This document shows, one piece after another, positions 50,748 to 59,719 of a DNA stretch of 64,000 nt (positions within the stretch are counted from its first letter, which is position 1; each line of letters begins with the position of its first letter). This stretch comes from Candidatus Zhuqueibacterota bacterium (GTDB lineage Bacteria; Zhuqueibacterota; QNDG01; JABMRT01). The translations under genes and the position numbers were made by a program. Under the pieces are notes generated by a model. The model did no database searches. It was not told where the DNA came from and was given only the letters and a program-made list of their open reading frames with translations. The stretch is taken from assembly GCA_013202295.1 (NCBI GenBank), contig JABMRT010000093.1, positions 1-64,000 on the forward strand, given 5' to 3'.

Positions 50748-52034
50748 ATGGCCAAATCCAAAGTCGCGATTTTAAAAACATCGCCTGAAACGATTCTCGA
50801 AGACACGCACCGTCTCATGAACCTGGCGGGGTATCAGACGGTATTAGATAAAAAAGCGGACACCGCCCTGAAAATCAATATCAGCTGGCACTATTTTTAT
50901 CCGGGCAGTTCCACCACACCCTGGCAGCTCGATAGCGTGATTCGCGCCATGAAACGCGACGGATACGATCCGGCCTTGATTCACGGATGCCACAATCGCA
51001 CCGTAGTCATCGATGCCCATCTTGGTGAACGGGAGAACAAACAGGTGAATGTGACTGATGCTCACGGATTGCGAAATGTCCACTTGTATGAGGGCGAAGA
51101 ATGGATCAATGTGCGGGATGCGGTCGGTGATTTGGCTGATGATTTTCTCGTACTCAATCAAGTCTTTCCCAAGGGATTCATGATTCCGAAACGGTTTATC
51201 GGTGAGAATATTATTCACTTGCCGACCATCAAGACCCATATTTTCACCACAACAACTGGCGCGATGAAGAATGCATTTGGCGGATTGCTGAACGAACGTC
51301 GCCACTGGACCCACCCCGTCATTCATGAAACCCTCGTGGATCTGCTCATGATTCAGCAAAAAATTCACAAGGGTATTTTCGCAGTCATGGACGGCACCTT
51401 TGCGGGAGATGGCCCGGGCCCGCGCTGTATGGTGCCCTATGTAAAAAACGTGATCCTTGCTTCTTCAGATCAGGTGGCAATAGACGCACTCTCAGCAAAA
51501 TTGATGGGCTTCGATCCCCTGTCGGATCTGAAATATGTGCGCATCGCACATGAAAAAGGATTGGGCTGCGGTGATGTGAGCGAGATGGAAATTGTCGGTG
51601 ATGTAGATGCAGCCAAAGAAAATTGGGGGTTTGTCGGCCCGTTCAAGAAAATGACCTTTGCAAGCCGGATGCAGCATAAAATTTACTGGGGCCCGCTGAA
51701 AAAGCCGTTGGAGTGGACACTCAAGACCGTGCTGGCCCCCTGGTCTTACATTGCCAGCGTGACCTATCACGATCTATTCTGGTATCCGGTTCACATGAAA
51801 CGCGTGAAGAAAATCCTGGGCAGCACCTGGGGACGGCTCTTTGCTAATTGGGAAGAAAAACAGATCCCGGCCGATGATTTAAAATCTTCCGGATGGACGG
51901 ATGTGGGAAAAGAACCAGCGAAGCTGACACGGAATGCGCTGCTTCACATCCTGAAATCCTTCAGACTCATTGGAATGGCTGTGACAGAATCCCCTGAATT
52001 CTCAGCTCGGCGCCGGTATAAATCATCCAAATAA
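50748..52034 (+). CDS. DUF362 domain-containing protein
   Basis: KINISWHYFYPGSSTTPWQLDSVIRAMKRDGYDPALIHG; IHLPTIKTHIFTTTTGAMKNAFGGLL; VAIDALSAKLMGFDPL; ORF track start 50700. Confidence 0.85.
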   Translation: MAKSKVAILKTSPETILEDTHRLMNLAGYQTVLDKKADTALKINISWHYFYPGSSTTPWQLDSVIRAMKRDGYDPALIHGCHNRTVVIDAHLGERENKQVNVTDAHGLRNVHLYEGEEWINVRDAVGDLADDFLVLNQVFPKGFMIPKRFIGENIIHLPTIKTHIFTTTTGAMKNAFGGLLNERRHWTHPVIHETLVDLLMIQQKIHKGIFAVMDGTFAGDGPGPRCMVPYVKNVILASSDQVAIDALSAKLMGFDPLSDLKYVRIAHEKGLGCGDVSEMEIVGDVDAAKENWGFVGPFKKMTFASRMQHKIYWGPLKKPLEWTLKTVLAPWSYIASVTYHDLFWYPVHMKRVKKILGSTWGRLFANWEEKQIPADDLKSSGWTDVGKEPAKLTRNALLHILKSFRLIGMAVTESPEFSARRRYKSSK

Positions 52035-52059
52035 TAGTTAATGAAATATTGGAACTCAT

Positions 52060-53085
52060 ATGAAACTCGGAATCATCGGTCTACCCCAGTCAGGCAAAAC
52101 CACACTTTTTGAAGCATTAACCGGATCGCCCGCGAATCCCGCATTACGAACGGAAAACCGAATGCGGGCAATCAATGTGCCCGATGTACGTGTGGATGCA
52201 CTGAGCCAGATGTACAATCCGAAGAAAACCGTATACGCACAGGTTGAATACTTCCTTCCCGGTTTGGGTGGACAGAAAAGCGCAAAAGATGGAGAGGCCG
52301 CCTACTGGGCCCAATTACGCGCCTGCGATGCGTTCATTCATGTCATCGGCTGCTTCGGACAATCGGATACAGGCCCTTCCGAAAGCTTTCAAAAACTGAA
52401 TGAGGATCTCATCTTTGCAGATCTCGTGGTGGCTGAAAAACGGCATGAACGTCTTTCGAGGGATAAACAATATGGTAGAGCGTATGATCAGGACGAATTT
52501 CATCTCCTTGAATCTGTAAAAAACTGGCTTGAAGAAAACAAGTCTTTAAGACATCATCCGGAGTTGGCCACAGCTCATAAACTACGTGGATTCACCTTTC
52601 TCTCAGCCAAACCCATGCTCATCCTTTTTAATAATGAAGAAGGGAATAACGCGCTTCCTGATATTAAGGAGCAGTTGAATGGAGAACTCAGTCTTGCACT
52701 ACAGGGACAAATCGAACATGAAATTGCAGAAATGTCTGAAGAGGATGCACAGGAATTTCTCGCTGAATATAATATCACGGAACCCGCGACAGGCCGTGTC
52801 TTGCTGGAATCCTACACCCTGCTTGGATTAATTTCATTCTTTACGGTAGGAGAGGATGAAGTCCGCGCCTGGACCGTGAAGAAGGATGTTCATGCTGTAG
52901 AGGCCGCAGAAGAGATTCATTCAGATATTAAAAAAGGATTCATCCGCGCGGAAGTAGTGAGCTATGATCATCTCATGGAAGCCGGATCATTAGCAGAAGC
53001 AAGAAAAAAAGGAACACTCAGACTCGAAGGCAAAGAATATCAAGTACAGGATGGAGATATTGTTCATTTCCGATTTAACGTTTAA
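52060..53085 (+). CDS. ychF: YchF/OLA1-type P-loop ATPase with C-terminal TGS domain
   Basis: MKLGIIGLPQSGKTTLFEALTG; FTVGEDEVRAWTVKKDVHAVEAAEEIHSDIKKGFIRAEVVSYD. Confidence 0.93.
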   Translation: MKLGIIGLPQSGKTTLFEALTGSPANPALRTENRMRAINVPDVRVDALSQMYNPKKTVYAQVEYFLPGLGGQKSAKDGEAAYWAQLRACDAFIHVIGCFGQSDTGPSESFQKLNEDLIFADLVVAEKRHERLSRDKQYGRAYDQDEFHLLESVKNWLEENKSLRHHPELATAHKLRGFTFLSAKPMLILFNNEEGNNALPDIKEQLNGELSLALQGQIEHEIAEMSEEDAQEFLAEYNITEPATGRVLLESYTLLGLISFFTVGEDEVRAWTVKKDVHAVEAAEEIHSDIKKGFIRAEVVSYDHLMEAGSLAEARKKGTLRLEGKEYQVQDGDIVHFRFNV

Positions 53086-53222
53086 ACAATCACCACTGTC
53101 CCCATCTTGTTATTGGTATCGGGATCACGATTTTATTCATCAATCCTTCCATAGCTTCTGAAAATGTTGGATTCGATAATGCACTCGCCTGCTTTCAAAA
53201 AGCAGAATATACTCAATCCAGA

Positions 53223-53954
53223 ATGTTATTTACTCAAATATCAAACACACAGCTCGAATCAGATTCTGCATATTATTATCTTGGCAAGTCTTGTTATCAT
53301 TTGAATCAACTCGATACTGCAATTAAGTATTACCAAAAAGCGCTTGTACTAAAACCGGATAACGCAGAATTCTATTATTGTATTGGCCAGGCTTATGCCC
53401 GCAAGCTTCAGGATTCGCATCTCATCACGCAGGCCCGGCTCGCTCCAAAAGTCCTCGAGGCATTCTCGAAAGCAGTAGCTCTTGATTCAACACATATGAT
53501 GGCACAAATTGGCTTGTCTGATTTCTATCGAATTGCCCCGGCGTATGCTGGAGGTAATCTGGATAAATCTATAACTCATGCAGAGGCCATCCGTAATCTT
53601 AATGAAAGCCGGTGTCGCTTGCTTCTTGCACAGGTGTATTACAAGCAGGGGTATATCTCCCGGGCCGAAACAGAATATAGCATCATTGAAACACAAACCA
53701 TGGATTCCACCCTTTACCAGTCCGCAATGGGCCATTATGGCGATCTTCTATTCGATCAAAAGCATTATTCAGAAGCCTATGAAAAGTATCGAAAACGACT
53801 GGACTATTCCCCAAAATCAATTGAGGCATGGATTCAACTTGGACGCGCATTCGAGGCTCTGAACCGGATAAATGATGCAAAAAATGCCTATCAGCAAGCC
53901 ATCCTGATTAATCCAAAACACCAAGAAGCAAACGAGCGTTTCAAAGCCTTATAA
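53223..53954 (+). CDS. TPR repeat protein; 5' end uncertain (frame open back to 53079 with a signal-peptide-like segment)
   Basis: YYLGKSCYHLNQLDTAIKYYQKALVLKPDNAEFYYCIGQAYA; WIQLGRAFEALNRINDAKNAYQQAILINPKHQEA. Confidence 0.85.
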   Translation: MLFTQISNTQLESDSAYYYLGKSCYHLNQLDTAIKYYQKALVLKPDNAEFYYCIGQAYARKLQDSHLITQARLAPKVLEAFSKAVALDSTHMMAQIGLSDFYRIAPAYAGGNLDKSITHAEAIRNLNESRCRLLLAQVYYKQGYISRAETEYSIIETQTMDSTLYQSAMGHYGDLLFDQKHYSEAYEKYRKRLDYSPKSIEAWIQLGRAFEALNRINDAKNAYQQAILINPKHQEANERFKAL

Positions 53955-53975
53955 TTCAAGGGATCTCATAGTCTC

Positions 53976-54803
53976 ATGAGCCGTCCACTCTGGTTTGTAG
54001 AATTTATCAAGAGATCATTTCCGCATCGATTCAAGTTAACCTGGCTTACTCATGTGCCATTGATCGGACACTGGATTGACAACGCGCTGTTTCGAGGAGA
54101 TCACCTTTATTTCCTCCCGCATGAAAAAACAATTGTGCTCAATCAATCACTCCCCAATCCTGAAAGTTTGGTTCTTCCCTTCCGGATTGTGGAACATTTC
54201 ATCAAGCAAACCAATGATCTCTGGATTATGAACAAATGCATCTGCCGCGATGCGTCACAATGTAAAGACTACCCCATTGATTGTGGATGCCTTTTTCTCG
54301 GTAATGCGGTTCATGGCATCAACCCTGATCTGGGCCGGCCCGTCACACAAGCTGAAGCGCTGCACTATGTGGCAAAATGCCGTGAAGCCGGATTGATTCA
54401 TCTGATCGGCCGCAACCGACTGGATACAGTCTGGTTGGGTACCGGACCGGTTAATGAGCTGCTAACCATCTGCAATTGCTGTCCGTGCTGCTGTCTGTGG
54501 AAAATGCTTCCAAATCTGCCCATGCATATCGAATCACGGGTAAGTGGATTGCCCGGTCTCTTTCCGACCATTAACGATCAATGCACAGGCTGCGGCATTT
54601 GCACCGATAATATCTGTTTTGTTAATGCCATTTCCATGAAAGAAGGTAGAGTCGACATTGGGGAAGGATGCAAAGGATGTGGACGCTGTGTGTCAGCATG
54701 CCCTGAGCAGGCAATCGAATTGAATGTGAGTAGAAATGCACTCGACGAAATACAGTCTCAGATTGCTTCACTCGTCCATTTAAAAAATCAGGACGAATGC
54801 TGA
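53976..54803 (+). CDS. Cys-rich 4Fe-4S ferredoxin-type protein
   Basis: [17 protein letters not shown] and [18 protein letters not shown]; additional [18 protein letters not shown] and CNCCPCCC motifs. Confidence 0.85.
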   Translation: MSRPLWFVEFIKRSFPHRFKLTWLTHVPLIGHWIDNALFRGDHLYFLPHEKTIVLNQSLPNPESLVLPFRIVEHFIKQTNDLWIMNKCICRDASQCKDYPIDCGCLFLGNAVHGINPDLGRPVTQAEALHYVAKCREAGLIHLIGRNRLDTVWLGTGPVNELLTICNCCPCCCLWKMLPNLPMHIESRVSGLPGLFPTINDQCTGCGICTDNICFVNAISMKEGRVDIGEGCKGCGRCVSACPEQAIELNVSRNALDEIQSQIASLVHLKNQDEC

Positions 54804-55948
54804 TGGGGTGTCTTGACAAAGAGAATGAGGACAACCGCTGCTATCACAGCGAGACTGCCGGATATAAAGTAGAGTGATCCATATCCATGGTGATAGCTGA
54901 TTTGCCCCCCGAAAAATGCCCCGCAAATTGCCCCGCTGTTTAAAATAAATGTACTGTAAAACGCCTGCGCCGAAAACCGGATTTCTTGCGAACTTTCCAT
55001 ATCCAGAAATGTGGCAGCTCCGATATATCCGAATGTAAGAGTAAACGCGTGAAGCAATTGCAAAGGTAAAATCTGCCACCATGCGTTCATCAGGCCGAAC
55101 GGAAACCAGCGAGCTGCTGTCAGCAGCATGCCAATTACGAGCACGGTCTTGATGTTAATGCGCCGTACGATTCTGGCGAACGTGATCATTGTAAACATCT
55201 CGGCAATGGTCGCGACGGCCCATATTAATCCCACTTGAATATGACTCGCACCCAACACTCGGCTGTAAAGACTCAGGTATGTATATCCCATCTGATTGGC
55301 TGATTCAAAGAGAAATACCGCAATGAGGAAAAAGAAGACATTGCGTTTGGTCAGAAGTTGACGCACCGCACGCAATCCCTGACGCCATGTGATTTTATCA
55401 TTCTCAGGAATACGCCACAAGAACATCGCGGCGATGAGTATGCCTAATGTGTAAAATGGAAAAAGCCATTGAATGCCGATCGTATCCAGCAATCGCCCCA
55501 CAAGGATCACCGCGAGCGCCCATCCGAAGCTTGCGAATATCCTGAAATTTGCGAATCGCATGCGTTGGTGATGCCCCAAATAGTGAAATGCGAGCGCGTC
55601 GTTCACTGTATTGAGAGGCGCATTGAAGAAGGACCAGAATGCCGTCACAGCCATTAAGGGCAGAATCGATTTGACAATCAGATGCAGCGGAAACAGGCAT
55701 CCGGCAATCACCGCCAGGATGAATGCCAGCCGGGCGCGATGTCCGCCCGTATCAGCTAAAACGCTCCAGAAGGGCTGGGCCATGATCGCGACCAGAGGGC
55801 GCACCATCAGTAAATATCCGATCTGAATTTCATTAAAGCCGAGACTGTCTTTGAAATAAATCACAATAAAAGGCAACGCGCTTCCGATCCCGAATGAATA
55901 GAAAAAGAAGCTCCCGCGGATTGCCGATTTGGTTGTATCGCTTTTCAA
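54788..55948 (-). CDS. MFS transporter (MFS_1-like)
   Basis: 12-TM-like protein; FFFYSFGIGSALPFIVIYFKDSLGFNEIQIGYLLMVRPLVAIMAQPFWSVLADTGGHRARL; TTG start. Confidence 0.83.
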   Translation of the reverse strand: MKSDTTKSAIRGSFFFYSFGIGSALPFIVIYFKDSLGFNEIQIGYLLMVRPLVAIMAQPFWSVLADTGGHRARLAFILAVIAGCLFPLHLIVKSILPLMAVTAFWSFFNAPLNTVNDALAFHYLGHHQRMRFANFRIFASFGWALAVILVGRLLDTIGIQWLFPFYTLGILIAAMFLWRIPENDKITWRQGLRAVRQLLTKRNVFFFLIAVFLFESANQMGYTYLSLYSRVLGASHIQVGLIWAVATIAEMFTMITFARIVRRINIKTVLVIGMLLTAARWFPFGLMNAWWQILPLQLLHAFTLTFGYIGAATFLDMESSQEIRFSAQAFYSTFILNSGAICGAFFGGQISYHHGYGSLYFISGSLAVIAAVVLILFVKTPHQHSS

Positions 55949-56047
55949 TTGAAAAACCTGTAATCAATTCCAGACTATGTATAACGATTTTTAAATTAAG
56001 GGAATTTCCGACAAATGCAAGTGGATATACAAATCAAGGTTGAATGA

Positions 56048-56581
56048 TTACCGGATGCCTCTTTTTTCAAACAAATTTATAAAGAACAATGCAACCATAC
56101 CGCCTGCGATAGCAGTAAGAAATTGAGGTGTGGTCATCATAAACGTAATTTTCGGGGGGATTTCAATACCGAACCACAGGGGTACCAAAACGCGAATTGA
56201 CAGGAAGAAAAACACAGTTTTAAGAACCGCTGCCAGAATAATAGAGATGATCTTTTGGAGTGAAAACATCCGACCGGACCGATCAGGAAGCAATTTGGAC
56301 ATCAAGGCGAATGTGACAATCAAAATCCCGTTGGCAATCGCGATAAAGGGGATCAGAACTGCGAGAAAGGGAGGCAGATGTCCGCGTATGAGTGCAATCA
56401 TGGGTGTCAATAATCCCAGGAAGACTGCGGAGACCGGCCCGATAATCACGGATGCAAGGAGGAGGATGCCATTGACCAGCGGCCCCATAACAGGTTGAGG
56501 CAATCCCGTGAGCTGAATCACAAGGGTGAGTGCCAAGAAGAGCGCCAGACGAGCCAGATGATATGTTCTTTGTGGTCTCAT
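56048..56581 (-). CDS. ECF transporter S component-like membrane protein
   Basis: LARLALFLALTLVIQLTGLPQPVMGPLVNGILLLASVIIGPVSAVFLGLLTPMIALIRGHLPP. Confidence 0.75.
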   Translation of the reverse strand: MRPQRTYHLARLALFLALTLVIQLTGLPQPVMGPLVNGILLLASVIIGPVSAVFLGLLTPMIALIRGHLPPFLAVLIPFIAIANGILIVTFALMSKLLPDRSGRMFSLQKIISIILAAVLKTVFFFLSIRVLVPLWFGIEIPPKITFMMTTPQFLTAIAGGMVALFFINLFEKRGIR

Positions 56582-56642
56582 ATAAAGTAATTTGGAGTGG
56601 GAAATCCGGCGAGTTCGTCAAATTCCACGCTCACTGCTTTCC

Positions 56643-58706
56643 TTAGAATTGGAATTTAAGACCCACAGCAATATCTCTTCCTGCTGCGTCCCACCAGGTT
56701 ACTGTAGAGAGATGATCTCTGTAACTTCTGTCGAGTAGGTTGCGTGCGTTTACCGTCAGGTGTATTGGATAGTGAAGTGGGAGAACCGTATTTAAATTCA
56801 ATCCCGTACTTAAATTGAGCAATCCGTAGCCGGGCGTTCTCAACTCGTTCTCCGCGTTACGATCCTGATCTGCAACGAAGATGGAGGAAACCTCCACCCA
56901 GTATTGATCCGCTGGAGAATGATAACGCACTCCCAGAGTTCCCTTGAGAGGAACTATCTGGGGCAGCGGCCGATTGAGCTGGGCATCCTCGCCATACACA
57001 TATGCGGCGCTCATAGAAACACTGAGCGATGGTGTGAGATGGACACGTCCCTGAAATTCACCGCCTACCAGTTCTGCGATTCCCACATTCGCATATTCAT
57101 ACTGACTCGCTTCCGCGTCGATCGGATGCATCACGATAAAATCGTTCACACGATTTCGAAACACACTAATCTCACCTGAAGTCAAGCGGGTCTCCCACTT
57201 CAGGCCCAGATCGATATTCAGACTGGTTTCTGATTTGAGATTCGGATCACCGGTGAGATTGCCCACCTGCGCGGTGCCCTGAAAAAATCGCTGCTGAAGG
57301 GTGGGAGCCTTGAACGCTCTGCCTACATTGGCCGTGAGCCGCAACCATGGTTTAACACGGAATGTGGTACCAATATGACCACTGTAATCACAGTCATCTT
57401 TATCAAGGTCATTCTCAACAAGTGTACCGGTTGTACCAGCTGCGTGGCTGAGAATTTGATCAGCGCGAATACCGGTATTCAGGGTGAGAATTGGAAACAG
57501 AGTCCAATCATCCTCAATGAATACACCCATTCCTTTTCGCGAGGATTTAGGTGTCGGGGGGGTTAAATCCGCCGGGGGATCCATCAGCACCAGACCATCC
57601 GGATTGGTGACAACCGCATCTGAAATTCGCTTTGTATCATCCGATTCCAGATACCCATCCAGTCCAGCAGTGATTATGTTTTGCTTTAATGGCATGATGG
57701 ATGCCTGAACAAAGCCGCCACGCGTGCTCACATAACGGTTTGCATTTAACGCATTGTTCACAAAATTTGGACCTTTGGGAATATGATAAAGAAAGGCATC
57801 GAAATTGCGTTCTTCCTGCTGAACGTAGAAGGAGGATCGCACATTCAGTTGCGCCAAAGCAACATTCTGGAATACATATTCAACGGTTAGGCGGTCCCTG
57901 TCATATTTGAGAAAACGGGCCCGCTGCGCGAAAGGATTGACGGGCACGCCCGCGTTATCCGTTCGATTTAGATGACCAGTTAATGTGAAGGTATGACTAT
58001 TTAAAAAAAGATACTTTAATTTGGAATCGATTTCATAACCGGAATACGCTGTATTATTCAGTGTACCGGTTGGAGTTTGCAGGTCTTCTGCGTTCCGATT
58101 GTTGAACCGAGTCATCCATTGCCATTGATGCCAATTTGTGGAAATTGTGGCGTTCTGGCTGAACTGACTGCTCGCAGATGCATAGCCCAATCCGGCACTG
58201 CCCTGAAAAGCCCAGACCGCGGGATGCATTAAAGGTTTCTTCGTGATAATATTGACGACACCAGCGACTGCGTCCGATCCATAAAGCACTGAAGCCGGAC
58301 CGCGAATGATCTCAACCCGCTCAATTTGATCCACATCCAAAAGGGGAGCATGACTGCCATAATCACGAAGGACATCGAGACGAAGGCCATCCACCAGCAT
58401 CAGATTGTGGCCGACCAATCCACGGACTACGATCTTCTCGCTCCATGGGCCGCTGTTTACAACATCCACACCAGCCTGGTTGGAGACCATAGCGGACAGA
58501 TCGGACACGCCATTTTGCCAGATTTGATCTTCATGGATAATCCGAACGGGCAGATGGGTTTCGAACACATCTTTCTCATATCGATTGGCAGTGACACTCA
58601 CACCAGGATAATGATGCCAAACACTGTCTTGCTTGGAATCGGCGCCAAATAAAAATTGGGGGATAATAAAAAATAAAAGGGGGAATACTCTTGTTACTAC
58701 TTTCAT
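56643..58706 (-). CDS. TonB-dependent outer membrane receptor
   Basis: VSVTANRYEKDVFETHLPVRIIHEDQI; VDQIERVEIIRGPASVLYGSDAVAGVVNIITKKP; C-terminal ...DIAVGLKFQF. Confidence 0.93.
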   Translation of the reverse strand: MKVVTRVFPLLFFIIPQFLFGADSKQDSVWHHYPGVSVTANRYEKDVFETHLPVRIIHEDQIWQNGVSDLSAMVSNQAGVDVVNSGPWSEKIVVRGLVGHNLMLVDGLRLDVLRDYGSHAPLLDVDQIERVEIIRGPASVLYGSDAVAGVVNIITKKPLMHPAVWAFQGSAGLGYASASSQFSQNATISTNWHQWQWMTRFNNRNAEDLQTPTGTLNNTAYSGYEIDSKLKYLFLNSHTFTLTGHLNRTDNAGVPVNPFAQRARFLKYDRDRLTVEYVFQNVALAQLNVRSSFYVQQEERNFDAFLYHIPKGPNFVNNALNANRYVSTRGGFVQASIMPLKQNIITAGLDGYLESDDTKRISDAVVTNPDGLVLMDPPADLTPPTPKSSRKGMGVFIEDDWTLFPILTLNTGIRADQILSHAAGTTGTLVENDLDKDDCDYSGHIGTTFRVKPWLRLTANVGRAFKAPTLQQRFFQGTAQVGNLTGDPNLKSETSLNIDLGLKWETRLTSGEISVFRNRVNDFIVMHPIDAEASQYEYANVGIAELVGGEFQGRVHLTPSLSVSMSAAYVYGEDAQLNRPLPQIVPLKGTLGVRYHSPADQYWVEVSSIFVADQDRNAENELRTPGYGLLNLSTGLNLNTVLPLHYPIHLTVNARNLLDRSYRDHLSTVTWWDAAGRDIAVGLKFQF

Positions 58707-58901
58707 GGATCTCTCCTCTCCATCAGGTTTGTTTACACAAACCCTCGGGCTCAGATTGAGTTAATTTAATTACAGGATTAGAATACGGATTTTGTCCCTG
58801 CTCTTTGTGTTTGCAACCTACTGACTTCTAAATCTGGTTCCTACTTATATGGATAACCGACCTTTAGAATACAGAATTAAAAGAGATAAATCAACACTCT
58901 A

Positions 58902-58919
58902 TTGTGCTAATTTTCACAT
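58902..58919. promoter_or_regulatory. Candidate Rex operator between rex and the TonB receptor gene
   Basis: TTGTGCTAATTTTCACAT, 15/18 to TTGTGAAAWWWTTCACAA. Confidence 0.5.
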
Positions 58920-58930
58920 AAAATAGATTT

Positions 58931-59575
58931 CTATGAACTCCTGCATCTTGTACATTTATTTTCCATTGCATTCACAAAATAAATCACGTTCTCTAACTCC
59001 ATTTGAAGAAAGACACTGTTAATAACCACATCTTCAGGTGCAATGAGCCTGATTTGTGCAAAATTTAGAATGCCCTTAATGTCCGAATCTACCATGATAT
59101 TGCAAACTGACTGAGCGGCTGCATCTGGAACAGCAAGTACACCTATCTGTATCTGATTCTCGCACACATACTTATTCAACTCATCCAGATGATATACCGG
59201 AATTCGGTTTCGTTTGTTCACCTTTGCCGGATCAATATCAAAGCCCGCCACAATTTGAATACCTTCTTTGTCGAAACCGGTATATTGAATAAGTGCGCGC
59301 CCTAAATTACCAATACCGACTACCACAACATGATGTACTTTATCTTTGCCAAGTATGGACCGGAGTTCATGAAGAAGATCTTCAATCTGATAACCACCCC
59401 GTTTATTCCCGGATATTCCATGAAGAGAGAAGTCTTTCCTGACTTGGGCAGATGTAACACCAACAGCATCTCCAAGCACATTAGAAAAAATTTTGCTCAA
59501 ACCCATTTCCTGAAATTTAAGCAGAACTTCTCTATATTGTGAAAACCTGGAAATGATTTTCTTGTTTACCAACAT
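58931..59575 (-). CDS. rex: Redox-sensing transcriptional repressor Rex
   Basis: ISRFSQYREVLLKF; TSAQVRKDFSLHGISGNKRGGYQIEDLL; VVVVGIGNLGRALIQYTGF; GILNFAQIRLIAPEDVVINSVFLQMELENVIYFVN. Confidence 0.96.
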   Translation of the reverse strand: MLVNKKIISRFSQYREVLLKFQEMGLSKIFSNVLGDAVGVTSAQVRKDFSLHGISGNKRGGYQIEDLLHELRSILGKDKVHHVVVVGIGNLGRALIQYTGFDKEGIQIVAGFDIDPAKVNKRNRIPVYHLDELNKYVCENQIQIGVLAVPDAAAQSVCNIMVDSDIKGILNFAQIRLIAPEDVVINSVFLQMELENVIYFVNAMENKCTRCRSS

Positions 59576-59645
59576 TCAATATCTCACTTATGGAGAATTT
59601 TCGATGGTTATAATATATGAATTATTGATATTTAAATCAACGTTT

Positions 59646-59663
59646 TTGTGATTTTAATCACAT
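59646..59663. promoter_or_regulatory. Candidate Rex (or CRP/FNR-type) operator upstream of rex
   Basis: TTGTGATTTTAATCACAT; perfect TGTGAT-N4-ATCACA palindrome. Confidence 0.6.
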
Positions 59664-59719
59664 TTAAAATATAGGAAGGTTTTCAAAAATCGAGTAATAG
59701 CAATAGACTGAAATTGGTT

